The notes: a model not told the origin generated them from the letters alone. Positions 49,708 to 58,245 are shown, counted from the stretch's first letter. The stretch: DNA of 64,000 nucleotides from Cytobacillus firmus (GCF_023657595.1 NZ_CP098323.1:2008001-2072000), one strand, 5' to 3'. A program made the numbers and translations.

Positions 49708-50682
49708 CTACAAGATTTTAATGGTTAATGGATACAGGTATGGAATGAACGGCTCCTCAATTTCTTTCCATTCCTTAATTTTAATCATCGGCATCTCTGT
49801 TCCATTATAGGCTGCTTTATCTATAACTCCGCTAACTTTGACCCACATATTATCATAGAGGTCCGGAGCTTCCTCCAACTCTGATAGAAAGCCAATCATA
49901 CTTGCATCTGCCACACAATGCGTAATCAAAAATCTCGAAATGACAAGCTGATTGGAAGCAAGTCCTTCTTCTTTATATATAAATCCCTGAAATTCAATTT
50001 CCCTGCCAATGAATTTATCAATATCCTTACTGATTTCCTCATAATACAAGCTAAAAACTTTATCATCCATCTTAATAGCAGAAGCGGAATAAAGGTCCTT
50101 TTTTAATTGCTCAAACTCTTCATTGGATATTTCCTCTACTTCTTCATTTACAGACAGGTCATGTTCCAGCTCCCCGGCTTCCTCCAGCTCTTCTTCAAAA
50201 GAATAGTCTTCTAGGTCAAAGTCTGATTCATCAGACCCTGTCGAGGAGCTCACCTCTTGTTTTTGATTACCAAGTATGGCCAGTCCGCCTTTTTTTTCAG
50301 CTATGGAAGCATCAAGCGTCTTTGCAGGCAAGAAGAATCCTGTTAATAGCGGAAATAATATAATGGAATAAGACAGCAGCTTTTTTACTGTAAACGGTGT
50401 ATCTCCATGATCATGATGATGAGAACACGTATCAACATCATGATGGCAGCAGTCCTGACCTTGATGATGTTCGTGAACAACGTTTTCTCTATTAAAAGTC
50501 CATATTCTTGTAATTTGAATAAAAAATAAAAATAAAATCAGTATGGAAGCGGATTGGCTTAAGCGGACATATTTGGGATTAATATACTTGGTTATGTCGC
50601 CTGTATAATGAAGCTGAAAAATCAGGCCGCAAAAAGCCAGTAGAATCAGTGCCCTTAATGCCTGCTGGAAATGGATTTTCAT
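49708..50682 (-). CDS. ycgQ: TIGR03943-family protein (YcgQ-like), zinc-responsive permease partner
   Basis: The protein of about 324 residues has N-terminal membrane segments, a histidine- and cysteine-rich loop (HEHHQGQDCCHHDVDTCSHH, in part) that could bind zinc, a third membrane helix, an acidic linker and a C-terminal soluble domain (IKMDDKVFSLYYEEI to the end). The frame extends to 50733, overlapping ycgR, but AGGAGG at 50688 fits the ATG at 50682. It pairs with the upstream permease as in B. subtilis ycgR-ycgQ. Zur boxes upstream of the pair imply induction by zinc starvation. Confidence 0.85.
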   Translation of the reverse strand: MKIHFQQALRALILLAFCGLIFQLHYTGDITKYINPKYVRLSQSASILILFLFFIQITRIWTFNRENVVHEHHQGQDCCHHDVDTCSHHHDHGDTPFTVKKLLSYSIILFPLLTGFFLPAKTLDASIAEKKGGLAILGNQKQEVSSSTGSDESDFDLEDYSFEEELEEAGELEHDLSVNEEVEEISNEEFEQLKKDLYSASAIKMDDKVFSLYYEEISKDIDKFIGREIEFQGFIYKEEGLASNQLVISRFLITHCVADASMIGFLSELEEAPDLYDNMWVKVSGVIDKAAYNGTEMPMIKIKEWKEIEEPFIPYLYPLTIKIL

Positions 50683-50692
50683 AGCAATCCTC

Positions 50693-51685
50693 CTAAATGA
50701 AATTCTGTACAAGAAGCAGCGTGAAAAAGACAACAGAAGCAGTCAGCGCTAATACGCCAAGAACAAACTTCATCCGAAACACACTAAGCATCATGATTGT
50801 ATTTTTAAAATCGATCATCGGACCAAAGATCAGGAATCCCAGTACGGAAGACTTAGGAAATATGCTGCTGAATGAGGCACCAATAAAAGCGTCGGCCTCT
50901 GAGCATAGTGACAAAACATAAGCAAAGCCCATCATGATCAGTAAGGATACAACTGGATTATCAGCATTTTGCATAAATGTTTTTGCAGGCATATAGACTT
51001 GTACAATGGAAGCTAATAAAGCGCCAATAATCAAATATTTGGCCATGTCAAAAAATTCATCGATTGAATGAGTCAGCATGGACCAAATCCGGTCCAGGAA
51101 AGGACGATTGATTTCACTGCTGTGAGGTAAATGAAGAGTTTTCTTCAATTGCCCGGACTTAAAGAAGATGCTCACACTAAAGGCAACTATAATGGCAATT
51201 AGGAATCCCAATCCCATTCGTAAGCCCGCCATTTCAAAATCGTTTCCAAAAGCCATGTATGTAGAAGCAATAACGATGGGATTAATCAAGGGCCCAGTCA
51301 GCATAAAACCAATCGCTGCATATACTGGAACACCCTTGGACATAAGACGGCGGATGATAGGAACAATTCCGCATTCACACGCTGGAAAAAGTGCGCCAGC
51401 CACACAGCTCATGACAACAGCAGCTGTTCTATTTTTCGGAATCCACCTTTTAATATGGTCTTCTGTAATGAAAATTTGGATAAACCCTGCAATCAGCACA
51501 CCTATCAGCACAAAAGGCAATGCTTCTATTAAAATGCTGATAAAGATTACGTTCAGATTTAACAGGGAAGTCGGAATATCAAAAGACAAACCTAATCCAG
51601 AGCTGAAAGATATTAAATATACCAGAATGGCTATCAATATTATGCCTGTTATATCAATAATATGGCTGCGAAAAATTCGGTTCAT
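50693..51685 (-). CDS. ycgR: DUF318-type permease (YcgR-like)
   Basis: The 330-residue permease has about 8-9 membrane helices and the family motif FPACECGIVPIIRRLMSKGVP followed by FMLTGPLINPIV (quoted in part). The conserved cysteine pair and acidic residues could pass metal ions or small thiol ligands. It is the first gene of a two-gene leftward operon, with a Zur box 19-38 bases upstream of its ATG. A role in zinc or metallophore handling is inferred from that control. Confidence 0.87.
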   Translation of the reverse strand: MNRIFRSHIIDITGIILIAILVYLISFSSGLGLSFDIPTSLLNLNVIFISILIEALPFVLIGVLIAGFIQIFITEDHIKRWIPKNRTAAVVMSCVAGALFPACECGIVPIIRRLMSKGVPVYAAIGFMLTGPLINPIVIASTYMAFGNDFEMAGLRMGLGFLIAIIVAFSVSIFFKSGQLKKTLHLPHSSEINRPFLDRIWSMLTHSIDEFFDMAKYLIIGALLASIVQVYMPAKTFMQNADNPVVSLLIMMGFAYVLSLCSEADAFIGASFSSIFPKSSVLGFLIFGPMIDFKNTIMMLSVFRMKFVLGVLALTASVVFFTLLLVQNFI

Positions 51686-51703
51686 AGTATCCTCCTGAAT
51701 TAA

Positions 51704-51723
51704 AATCGTAATGATTTCGTTTT
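51704..51723. promoter_or_regulatory. Zur box 1 (ycgRQ side)
   Basis: AAATCGTAATGATTTCGTTT closely fits the Zur consensus with core TCGTAATNATTACGA (mismatches on the right arm only). It lies directly before the leftward permease gene. Confidence 0.8.
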
Positions 51724-51848
51724 ATACTCTATATTAATTTTATGAAATTGTAAATGGGATTATGAGCATTTTGAAAGGATAGGAGAATTGGAGGATAAAA
51801 GGATATAAAGTTTATCCTTGCAATCGCATAAAAATTTTAATATCATTT

Positions 51849-51869
51849 AAATCGAAACAATTACGATTT
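51849..51869. promoter_or_regulatory. Zur box 2 (central)
   Basis: A 21-bp site with left half AAATCGAAAC and right half ATTACGATTT around one central base. The right half is perfect and the left has two mismatches. It lies between the divergent zinc genes. Confidence 0.8.
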
Positions 51870-51938
51870 ATCAGATACTTCTCCATACCCACCAGTAATT
51901 CTTGATTTATCAGAGCAAGGGGGGAATTAATCAATTGC

Positions 51939-51959
51939 AAATCGTAATGAATACTATTT
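51939..51959. promoter_or_regulatory. Zur box 3 (zagA side)
   Basis: A 21-bp site with left half AAATCGTAAT and right half AATACTATTT around a central G. The left half is perfect. It lies 22 bases before the GTPase start. Confidence 0.8.
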
Positions 51960-51980
51960 ATATTCAAAAGGAGAAAGTCC

Positions 51981-53186
51981 ATGACAAAGAAGATACCCGT
52001 CACTGTACTGAGCGGCTATTTAGGTTCAGGAAAGACCACTCTGCTGAACCACATTTTAAATAATCGCGGCAATAAGAAAATGGCAGTGATTGTAAATGAT
52101 ATGAGTGAAGTCAATATTGATGCATCCATGGTTAAAAAAGGCGGTTTTTCAAGGACCGATGAAAAACTGGTAGAGCTTCAAAATGGATGCATCTGCTGTA
52201 CGTTGAGAGAAGACTTAATGATAGAAGTGGAAAGGCTGGTTAACGAAGGGGATATCGAATATATCCTGATTGAATCCTCAGGCATCTCAGAACCTATTCC
52301 GGTTGCCCAGACTTTTACTTATATGGATGAAAGTTTGGGAATTAATCTTTCAAATAGGTGCACGCTCGACACCATGGTTACAGTTGTAGATGCAAATCGT
52401 TATTGGCATGACTATGCATCCGGAGAAACACTGCTGGACCGCAAACAGGCCACAGATGAAAGTGACGTCCGGGAAGTTGCTGACTTATTAATTGACCAGA
52501 TTGAATTCGCAAATGTCGTGGTGCTGAACAAACTGGATCTGGTTGATTCAGAAAGTGCTGATGAACTGAAGGCTGTATTGGAAAAATTAAATCCAGATGC
52601 AAAAATAATTAAAGCTGTAAATTCAGAAGTTGAATTAAAAGAAATACTCAATACAGGTCTTTTTGACTTTGAAAAAGTAAGCCAGGGAGCAGGATGGATT
52701 AAGGAACTGAATGAGGAGCATACGCCGGAAACTGAAGAATATGGAATTTCATCATTTGTCTATAGAAGAAAAAGGCCTTTCCATCCAGAAAGATTTATGC
52801 GATGGCTTGAAGATTTTCCGGTAGATATTGTGAGAGCCAAAGGTTTTTTTTGGCTGGCTTCACGAAATGACATAGCCGGTCTCCTGTCTCAGGCCGGTCC
52901 ATCTATAACACTGCAAGGGGTAGGGAAATGGATTGCAGCACTTCCAGAGATGGAGAGAAACCAAATCTTAAAAGATGAACCAGAACTGCTTGATAGATGG
53001 GATAAGGATTTTGGAGACAGGATGACAGAGCTCGTGTTTATTGGCCTGGGTATGAAGAAATCAGAAGAGATCGCATCAAGTCTAGATGGCTGTTTACTAA
53101 CTGATAAAGAAATGATTTCAGATTGGAGCAGGCTTGCTGACCGGCTGCCAGCTTTTCAAACTAATATGATGGAGGAAATAATATGA
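51981..53186 (+). CDS. zagA: CobW/COG0523 G3E GTPase, ZagA (YciC)-like zinc metallochaperone
   Basis: The 401-residue GTPase has Walker A GYLGSGKTT, the metal-binding CxCC motif C70-C73 in NGCICCTLRED, the ESSGISEP segment, the NKLD guanine motif (VVLNKLDLVD) and a C-terminal CobW domain. Zur-controlled members deliver scarce zinc to client enzymes. Zur boxes lie directly upstream. The stop codon overlaps the start of a broken zinc-free L33 gene. The combination strongly supports a zinc role over cobalamin synthesis. Confidence 0.93.
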   Translation: MTKKIPVTVLSGYLGSGKTTLLNHILNNRGNKKMAVIVNDMSEVNIDASMVKKGGFSRTDEKLVELQNGCICCTLREDLMIEVERLVNEGDIEYILIESSGISEPIPVAQTFTYMDESLGINLSNRCTLDTMVTVVDANRYWHDYASGETLLDRKQATDESDVREVADLLIDQIEFANVVVLNKLDLVDSESADELKAVLEKLNPDAKIIKAVNSEVELKEILNTGLFDFEKVSQGAGWIKELNEEHTPETEEYGISSFVYRRKRPFHPERFMRWLEDFPVDIVRAKGFFWLASRNDIAGLLSQAGPSITLQGVGKWIAALPEMERNQILKDEPELLDRWDKDFGDRMTELVFIGLGMKKSEEIASSLDGCLLTDKEMISDWSRLADRLPAFQTNMMEEII

Positions 53187-53309
53187 GAGCATTGGCATGC
53201 ACTGTAACAGGGGATCGCAACTATATAACAGCCAAAAGATCCTGAAAGAATTGAATTAATGAAATACTCTCCAAAGCTAAAAAGGTACACTAAGCACAGG
53301 GAAACAAAA
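53183..53309 (+). pseudogene. rpmG: Frameshifted zinc-free ribosomal protein L33 gene
   Basis: Reading from ATG 53183 gives MRALACTVTGDRNYITAKRS then a stop. Shifting frame at about 53240 continues with PERIELMKYSPKLKRYTKHR and ETK. Joined, this is ribosomal protein L33 of the cysteine-poor (zinc-independent) type, because KYSPKLKRYT replaces the zinc CxxC. Several codons (the NKRNN region) are missing at the junction, and the original stop is lost. The start overlaps the zagA stop as ATGA, so it was the second gene of the Zur operon. Confidence 0.85.
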
Positions 53310-53657
53310 TTACACAATCGTTCCCTTTAATATCTGGTTGAGCTCAGACATATAACAGAGCAATTTGAAAAATTATGTTGCTTTTTCCTGGTCTTGCAGA
53401 TATGCTCAAATTAGGAGATATACGGAAGGGGAATTGAAATTCTAAATGTGGCATAACTTGTAATCATTTTAATTTAATAAACGTCTGCCTGCTTTTTTGG
53501 GGAGAGGTTTGTCTATTTATAAAATGATATGAACAAGGAATGCTTGCTGTGGAATTTCAAACCATAAATTCGCAGATACCTTGTTGTGTATCTGCATTTT
53601 TATTGGAATCCAATCTCCATGCCAGTCCCGGCAGGCCCTAAATGGAGGGAACGCTGT
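53310..53657. other. Gap before the SDR gene
   Basis: A sigma-54-like fragment lies at about 53438-53464 (see rejected items). A hairpin GCAGATAC/GTATCTGC with TTTTT follows at 53572-53602. No other gene is supported. Confidence 0.5.
53572..53602 (+). terminator. Leader terminator before the SDR gene
   Basis: GCAGATAC-CTTGTTGT-GTATCTGC followed by ATTTTTA, 56 bases before the SDR ATG. It could be an attenuator or the end of an upstream transcript. Confidence 0.65.
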
Positions 53658-54413
53658 ATGATCGAAAAGCAGAATAAAACCGCAATAGTTACAGGTGTCA
53701 GCAGCCATCAGGGTATTGGTGCAGCTATTTGCCGAAAATTAGCCAGCCAGAATTTTAATATTTTTTTTACTTATTGGGACGCGGAGCCCCTTTGGGAAAA
53801 AGTATTCAGCAAGGAATTATCGGAAACTGGCATCGTATGTAAAGGCCTCGAAATTGACTTATCGAATGTTCAATCAGCAGAAAAGGTGCTGAAATCTGCT
53901 GCCTTGACAGTCGGAAATCCGATGATACTTGTTAATAATGCAGCCCATTCAACAAGAGATGGATATCTGGAGTTTGATGCAATAACACTGGATGCACACT
54001 ATGCTGTTAATATGAGAGCCGTATGTCTTCTTTGTACAGAATTCGCCAAAAGATTTCCAGAATGGAATTTGCCTTACGGCCGAATCATTAATATGACTTC
54101 CGGCCAAGAGCTTGGCCCAATGCCCGGCGAATTGGCTTATGCTTCTACCAAAGCTGCCATAACGGCATTTACCAGGTCGCTTTCAACAGAAATTGCTCAT
54201 TTAGGGATTACGGTAAATGCGATTAACCCGGGACCTACTGACTCTACATGGATGAATGAGGAGATAAGAAATCACCTATTGGCCAAGTTTCCAGCGGGCA
54301 GAATCGGCCAGCCTGAAGATGCAGCCAATCTGGCAGCATTCCTGGCAGGAGAAGATTCAAGGTGGATAACAGGACAGGTGATTCATTCTGAGGGAGGGTT
54401 CATACGCGGTTAA
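53658..54413 (+). CDS. Short-chain dehydrogenase/reductase (SDR)
   Basis: This classical SDR has 251 residues. The cofactor motif is VTGVSSHQGIGAAIC with a two-residue insertion in the usual TGxxxGIG. NNAAH and the catalytic Y-x3-K in YASTKAA are intact, followed by NAINPGPTDS. GGAGGG stands before ATG 53658; the longer frame from 53586 has no ribosome site. The sequence FTYWDAEP near residue 40 suggests NADP preference is uncertain. It stands alone and the substrate is unknown, although 3-oxoacyl-ACP reductase-type annotation is common for such proteins. Confidence 0.87.
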   Translation: MIEKQNKTAIVTGVSSHQGIGAAICRKLASQNFNIFFTYWDAEPLWEKVFSKELSETGIVCKGLEIDLSNVQSAEKVLKSAALTVGNPMILVNNAAHSTRDGYLEFDAITLDAHYAVNMRAVCLLCTEFAKRFPEWNLPYGRIINMTSGQELGPMPGELAYASTKAAITAFTRSLSTEIAHLGITVNAINPGPTDSTWMNEEIRNHLLAKFPAGRIGQPEDAANLAAFLAGEDSRWITGQVIHSEGGFIRG

Positions 54414-54540
54414 CACGAAAGCAAGTGACATTTACTTAACAAATTAGAGCTATTTATATCATTTTCGATACAAAATACCCAAATGGGTTTATTGATCTCC
54501 TCCAATGTGTATAAATAGAAGTTATAGAGGGGAGAGAACA

Positions 54541-54867
54541 ATGTTAAATTTATTAAATGACCCTGATTTTGTGCAGAATTGTGAAACTGCTTCCCCGCTT
54601 GAGCTGGTTGAGTACTTAACAGGCGGCAATATTAGAGGATTGGAAAAAATCGCTTTGGGCACGCTTGCAAACAGAAAACAGCTGCCGCCAAATGTCGTTA
54701 ATGTTCTGATCGTTTATTTTTTCAGCACGTTTGCCAATAAAGTATATGACCGAAATGATCTTGCCAGGCTTTATGATTACTGGGCATCGAATCATGTATA
54801 CAGTTTTGGAAAAGCACACGAAATGACTGCCGAAGATATAGAAAAAGTCCTGGCCGGCTTAAAATAA
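54541..54867 (+). CDS. Small helical protein, DnaB/DnaD C-terminal-like (tentative)
   Basis: This 108-residue protein starts at ATG 54541 after AGGGGAGAG. LPPNVVNVLIVYFFSTFANK and the following RLYDYWASNHVYSFGKAHEM recall the C-terminal DnaD/DnaB2 domain of helicase loaders (LPPGVINVLI...HW...EA). It lacks the winged-helix part, so it is not a complete loader. The match is from memory and moderate. It is a single-gene unit with a strong terminator. Confidence 0.6.
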   Translation: MLNLLNDPDFVQNCETASPLELVEYLTGGNIRGLEKIALGTLANRKQLPPNVVNVLIVYFFSTFANKVYDRNDLARLYDYWASNHVYSFGKAHEMTAEDIEKVLAGLK

Positions 54868-54877
54868 TAGATTATAT

Positions 54878-54909
54878 AAAAAGTTCATCCCAATTGGATG
54901 AACTTTTTT
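54878..54909. terminator. Convergent terminator
   Basis: AAAAAGTTCATCC-CAATT-GGATGAACTTTTT, a perfect 13-bp stem between the DnaD-like and holin-like genes. Confidence 0.9.
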
Positions 54910-54917
54910 AATATTAC

Positions 54918-55196
54918 CTATTTCTTTTTATTGCTGTATGCACCTTCTATAGTCTGTTTCATCATTTGATGTCCAAGCACCGCCACGCCTGCTGCAACGA
55001 TTCCATTAAGGAGCCCTTCAAAAGAAAAGCCAAATGCAAGACTGCCTGCAGAAATCGAAATCATTAGAAGAATCCATACGATGGACCAATCGGGAACTTT
55101 GGGTGTCTGTTTCAATGCATACCCAATTACCCACAAAGCCGGGACCAGCATGTAATAATTCTGATTTAAAAAATCCAGTAAGTTCAATCCACTCAC
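54918..55196 (-). CDS. Phage-holin-family small membrane protein
   Basis: The 92-residue protein has three hydrophobic segments and a lysine-rich C-terminus (GAYSNKKK). Spacing and the GLLNGIVAAGVAVLGHQMMKQ helix fit the phi29-type phage holin family. No endolysin or other phage gene is adjacent, so it is probably a domesticated chromosomal holin-like protein and not part of a prophage. The ATG has GGGGGTGAG just upstream. Confidence 0.8.
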   Translation of the reverse strand: MSGLNLLDFLNQNYYMLVPALWVIGYALKQTPKVPDWSIVWILLMISISAGSLAFGFSFEGLLNGIVAAGVAVLGHQMMKQTIEGAYSNKKK

Positions 55197-55535
55197 CCCC
55201 TGGTTAATGTTTTTATATAGTTTATGAAATCCCCTTATAAGTTGTTTGTCTGCTTGTCTATAAATTAGTAGAGATTTTATTAATAAGCTTGGGAATTATT
55301 ACGCTCGAAAAAGACGGAATAGTTTGATAAAATGCTATCAAAGACGCGCAGAATAGTTGACAATCATTTCTATAAGTGCTAAATTTGAATCAGCCGTTAT
55401 GCATCGTGTTATATTTTGCTAGCTGCTTTTTCAACCGTTAGGCAATGGTCTGGATGAGTAATGAACGTAAAGTAATAAGCGTGTATATGGTGAATTTACA
55501 CATGGCTTTTTCTAGCCAATAGGAGGATTTTTTTC
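55197..55535. promoter_or_regulatory. Cold-shock gene leader and promoter
   Basis: A sigma-A promoter, TTGACA at 55357-55362 and TAAATT at 55380-55385 with a 17-base spacer, gives the cold-shock gene an untranslated leader of about 145 bases, as is usual for csp mRNAs whose leader folding senses temperature. Nothing is recognised in 55197-55350. Confidence 0.65.
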
Positions 55536-55736
55536 ATGAAAAACGGTAAAGTAAAATGGTTCAATGCTGAAAAAGGTTTCGGATTCATCGAAGGTGAAGA
55601 CGGAAACGACGTATTTGTACATTACTCTGCTATCCAATCTGAAGGTTTCAAATCTTTAGAAGAAGGCCAAGAAGTTTCTTTCGAAGTTGTTGAAGGTGCA
55701 CGCGGACCTCAAGCAGCTAACGTAACTAAACTATAA
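55536..55736 (+). CDS. Cold-shock protein (CspA/CspB family)
   Basis: The 66-residue single OB-fold domain carries the RNA-binding motifs KGFGFIE and VFVHYSAI. It acts as an RNA chaperone and transcription antiterminator. The ribosome site is TAGGAGG. The long leader fits post-transcriptional cold control. It is the usual size for B. subtilis CspB/CspD, but I cannot tell the paralog. Confidence 0.96.
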   Translation: MKNGKVKWFNAEKGFGFIEGEDGNDVFVHYSAIQSEGFKSLEEGQEVSFEVVEGARGPQAANVTKL

Positions 55737-55751
55737 TCGACACACCCATAC

Positions 55752-55789
55752 AAAAACAGCCTGGCCATTAGGTCAGGCTGTTTTATTTT
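55752..55789 (+). terminator. Terminator after the cold-shock gene
   Basis: AAAACAGCCTG and CAGGCTGTTTT arms followed by ATTTTG. Confidence 0.85.
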
Positions 55790-55852
55790 GCGCTAACTTG
55801 AATATTCCTCCACCAGTTCCATACCCTATTAGAAAAAGGAAGGTGTATCCAG

Positions 55853-56437
55853 ATGAATTTTGCCTGGCAATCAGTGATTCTGGTTTTAGCAGGAGTTTTG
55901 CTTTTACGTGTAGCAGGCAGGAAGTCTATTTCCCAAATGACGCTGGCGCAAACGGTAGTTATGATTTCCATAGGTTCCATTATCATTCAGCCTATCATTG
56001 AGACAAGTGTATGGAAGACCATCGTGGCTGCTGGAATCTTTGTTGGATCACTAATTATAATGGAATATTTGCAGGTGAAATACAATTTCATTGAAAAATT
56101 TATTACAGGCAAATCCAAAATAGTGATTGAGAATGGGAAATTAAAAACAGCAAATATGAGGAAATTGCGCTTTACAGCAGATCAGCTGGAAATGAGGCTC
56201 AGAACCAACGGTATTACTAAAATTTCAGATGTTAAAATGGCTACACTTGAGCCAAATGGACAGCTTGGGTATGAATTAATGGATGATGCAAAGCCTTTGA
56301 CAGTAGGAGAATTTAAAAGGCTGATGGGAGAAATAATTTTGCAGTCACCCGTTCAGCCTGCTCATCAAGCATCAGATGATATTTTTCAGGAGCTGAAAAA
56401 GGGACATTCCCTGCCGAATTCTAATGATCTTCACTAG
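55853..56437 (+). CDS. DUF421/YetF-type membrane protein
   Basis: The 194-residue protein has three N-terminal membrane helices (VILVLAGVLLLRVAGRKSIS, then VMISIGSIIIQPII and IVAAGIFVGSLIIMEYLQ) and a soluble C-terminal DUF421 domain containing GKSKIVIENGKL and LRFTADQLEMRLR. B. subtilis has several such paralogs (YetF, YrbG, YkjA, YdfR), some linked to the spore membrane. The function is unknown. AAGGAAGGTG precedes the ATG. Confidence 0.88.
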   Translation: MNFAWQSVILVLAGVLLLRVAGRKSISQMTLAQTVVMISIGSIIIQPIIETSVWKTIVAAGIFVGSLIIMEYLQVKYNFIEKFITGKSKIVIENGKLKTANMRKLRFTADQLEMRLRTNGITKISDVKMATLEPNGQLGYELMDDAKPLTVGEFKRLMGEIILQSPVQPAHQASDDIFQELKKGHSLPNSNDLH

Positions 56438-56442
56438 TTTTT

Positions 56443-56462
56443 AGCCGCATTGCGGCTTTTTA
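56443..56462 (+). terminator. Terminator after the DUF421 gene
   Basis: AGCCGC-ATT-GCGGCT followed by TTTTTA. Confidence 0.85.
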
Positions 56463-56597
56463 TATTTCAACTTCCGTCTTTCCCCTTTAAGCATTATTCA
56501 AATTCCAATTCCATTAAGAAAAAAGTACTTGAAGTTTAGCGAGTTTCCTGTATAATTTTCAAACGTGAGTTATTTTAGAATAATTTAATACTATTCA

Positions 56598-56700
56598 CTT
56601 ATCAAGAGAGACGGAGGGGCTGGCCCGAAGATGTCTCGGCAGCGGGCTCTGCAGAGCGCTGTGCCAAATCCAGCAAGCATTGATGCTTGGCAGATAAGAA
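56598..56700 (+). ncRNA. SAM-I riboswitch (S box)
   Basis: The aptamer opens with CTTATCAAGAG, then GGAGGG and CTGGCCC, and closes with GATAAG, pairing the P1 helix 56598-56603 with 56693-56698. CCAAATCCAGCA and GATGCTTGGCAG form the later conserved parts. The architecture fits S-adenosylmethionine sensing. It is followed by a terminator (56720-56754), so high SAM should stop transcription of the transporter gene. Confidence 0.93.
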
Positions 56701-56719
56701 GAGAACGATTGATAGATCA

Positions 56720-56754
56720 AGATCTCTTCTTGCTTGAAGGGGTCTTTTTATTTT
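56720..56754 (+). terminator. Riboswitch expression-platform terminator
   Basis: AGATCTCTTC and GAAGGGGTCT form a 10-bp stem with three G-U pairs and loop TTGCTT, followed by TTTTTATTTT. Confidence 0.85.
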
Positions 56755-56786
56755 GCTTGGAAAATCCATTATTAAAGGAGAATTCA

Positions 56787-58073
56787 ATGAAAAACAGGGG
56801 CAATCCATGGGCTTTATTGCCGCTAGCCGCTTTCCTGCTTATTTTTATTGGCAGCGGTATAGCAACTGGTGATTTTAACAGCATACCAATTATTGTCATT
56901 GTATCCGCAGCAGCCGGAATTGCGCTCGCAATGAATAGAAAAAAGCCATTCATGGAAAAAGTAGAGATATTCACAAAAGGGGCTGGACATCCTGATATTA
57001 TATTAATGTCCATCATTTTTATCCTGGCAGGGGCTTTTTCCGCTACGGCTAAAGGAATGGGTGCGGTTGATTCGACTGTGAACCTTGCACTCTCTTTTAT
57101 CCCGCAGAATCTGCTCATGGTCGGAATTTTTATCATTGCATGCTTTATTTCATTATCGATGGGAACATCAATGGGGACAGTTGTTGCTCTTGCTCCAATT
57201 GGTGTAGCCATTTCAGCAGAGACAGATATTACAGTAGCTCTAGCCATGGCAGCAATAATTGGCGGTGCAATGTTTGGCGATAATCTTTCTGTCATTTCTG
57301 ATACGACGATTGCAGCGGTCAGGACGCAGGGAACGAGAATGACTGATAAATTCCGTGTGAATTTTTTAATCGTACTGCCTGCTGCAGTTCTTACTGCTAT
57401 AATTCTTGCAATTTTAACAGCAGGTCAGGAAAGCGTCGTGACCAGCGGAGATTTCAACTTCTTAAAAGTAGTCCCTTATCTTGGCGTATTGGCTGCAGCT
57501 TTGTTCGGCATGAATGTTATTCTTGTGCTTAGCGGGGGTATCCTTCTTGCAGGCCTGATTGGAATTGCTGACGGCAGCTATACGTTTGTTTCATTCCTGC
57601 AGATGATTGCTGAGGGAATGGCCGGTATGCAGACCCTTGCGATTATTGCCATCCTCATTGGCGGATTGGTGGAGATCATCCGGGTTAATGGAGGAATAGA
57701 TTACTTGCTTCACATGGCTACCAGCAAAATAAAATCCCGCAGGGGAGCAGAATTTGGTATTGCGTCGCTTGTCTCTGTGACCAATCTATCTACAGCCAAT
57801 AATACTATTGCCATCATTATTGCAGGGCCGCTTGCCAAAAAAATTGCTGACCAATATGAGATTGACCCGCGTAAATCAGCAAGTATACTTGATATATTTG
57901 CCTGCTTTGTACAAGGGACTATCCCTTATGGAGCACAGATGCTCGCTGCTTCGGGGCTCGCTGCCATTTCGCCGGTGAGCATCATGGCATATTCCATTTA
58001 TCCAATATTAATTGGCATTTTCGGTATTATTGCCATTCTGATCAACTTTCCTAAGTTAAAAAGCAATAAATGA
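56787..58073 (+). CDS. metT: NhaC-family transporter, probable methionine transporter MetT
   Basis: This membrane protein has 428 residues, about 11 helices and NhaC-superfamily character (MSTSMGT-like region CFISLSMGTSMGTVVALAPIG and GAMFGDNLSVISDTTIAA). The longer frame from 56631 runs through the riboswitch and is not real. AAAGGAG stands 6 bases before ATG 56787. S-box-controlled NhaC-type genes have been proposed as methionine transporters (MetT), and the riboswitch supports that over sodium/proton exchange. The substrate is not proven here. Confidence 0.85.
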   Translation: MKNRGNPWALLPLAAFLLIFIGSGIATGDFNSIPIIVIVSAAAGIALAMNRKKPFMEKVEIFTKGAGHPDIILMSIIFILAGAFSATAKGMGAVDSTVNLALSFIPQNLLMVGIFIIACFISLSMGTSMGTVVALAPIGVAISAETDITVALAMAAIIGGAMFGDNLSVISDTTIAAVRTQGTRMTDKFRVNFLIVLPAAVLTAIILAILTAGQESVVTSGDFNFLKVVPYLGVLAAALFGMNVILVLSGGILLAGLIGIADGSYTFVSFLQMIAEGMAGMQTLAIIAILIGGLVEIIRVNGGIDYLLHMATSKIKSRRGAEFGIASLVSVTNLSTANNTIAIIIAGPLAKKIADQYEIDPRKSASILDIFACFVQGTIPYGAQMLAASGLAAISPVSIMAYSIYPILIGIFGIIAILINFPKLKSNK

Positions 58074-58096
58074 GAGAGCCTGCCGGGCTCTTTTTT
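58074..58096 (+). terminator. Terminator after metT
   Basis: AGAGCC-TGCC-GGGCTC followed by TTTTTT. Confidence 0.85.
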
Positions 58097-58245
58097 CTTT
58101 GAACAATGCTGTGTTTTAAAAATAATTGATGATATAATTAGAACGAATGTTCTGTGAAATGTTACTGAGCCTCTGCCGTTTTTTGATTTGGTATAATGGT
58201 AATATTGCAGAAAGTATCTCAGGCAAGGAAAAGAGGGTGTAAGAT

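Noticed and set aside
50683-50733. N-terminal extension of the YcgQ-like protein overlapping ycgR
   Set aside because: AGGAGG correctly spaced for ATG 50682 and the extension lacks family similarity.
53438-53464. Sigma-54-like sequence resembling the promoter at 42359
   Set aside because: It shares ATTGAAATTC and TGTGGCA with that region, but the GG-to-G(C/T) distance is 8 instead of 10 bases and GC is replaced by GT, so it should not function; it may be a decayed relative.
56631-56786. N-terminal extension of the NhaC-type transporter
   Set aside because: Lies inside the SAM riboswitch and its terminator; the ribosome site supports ATG 56787.
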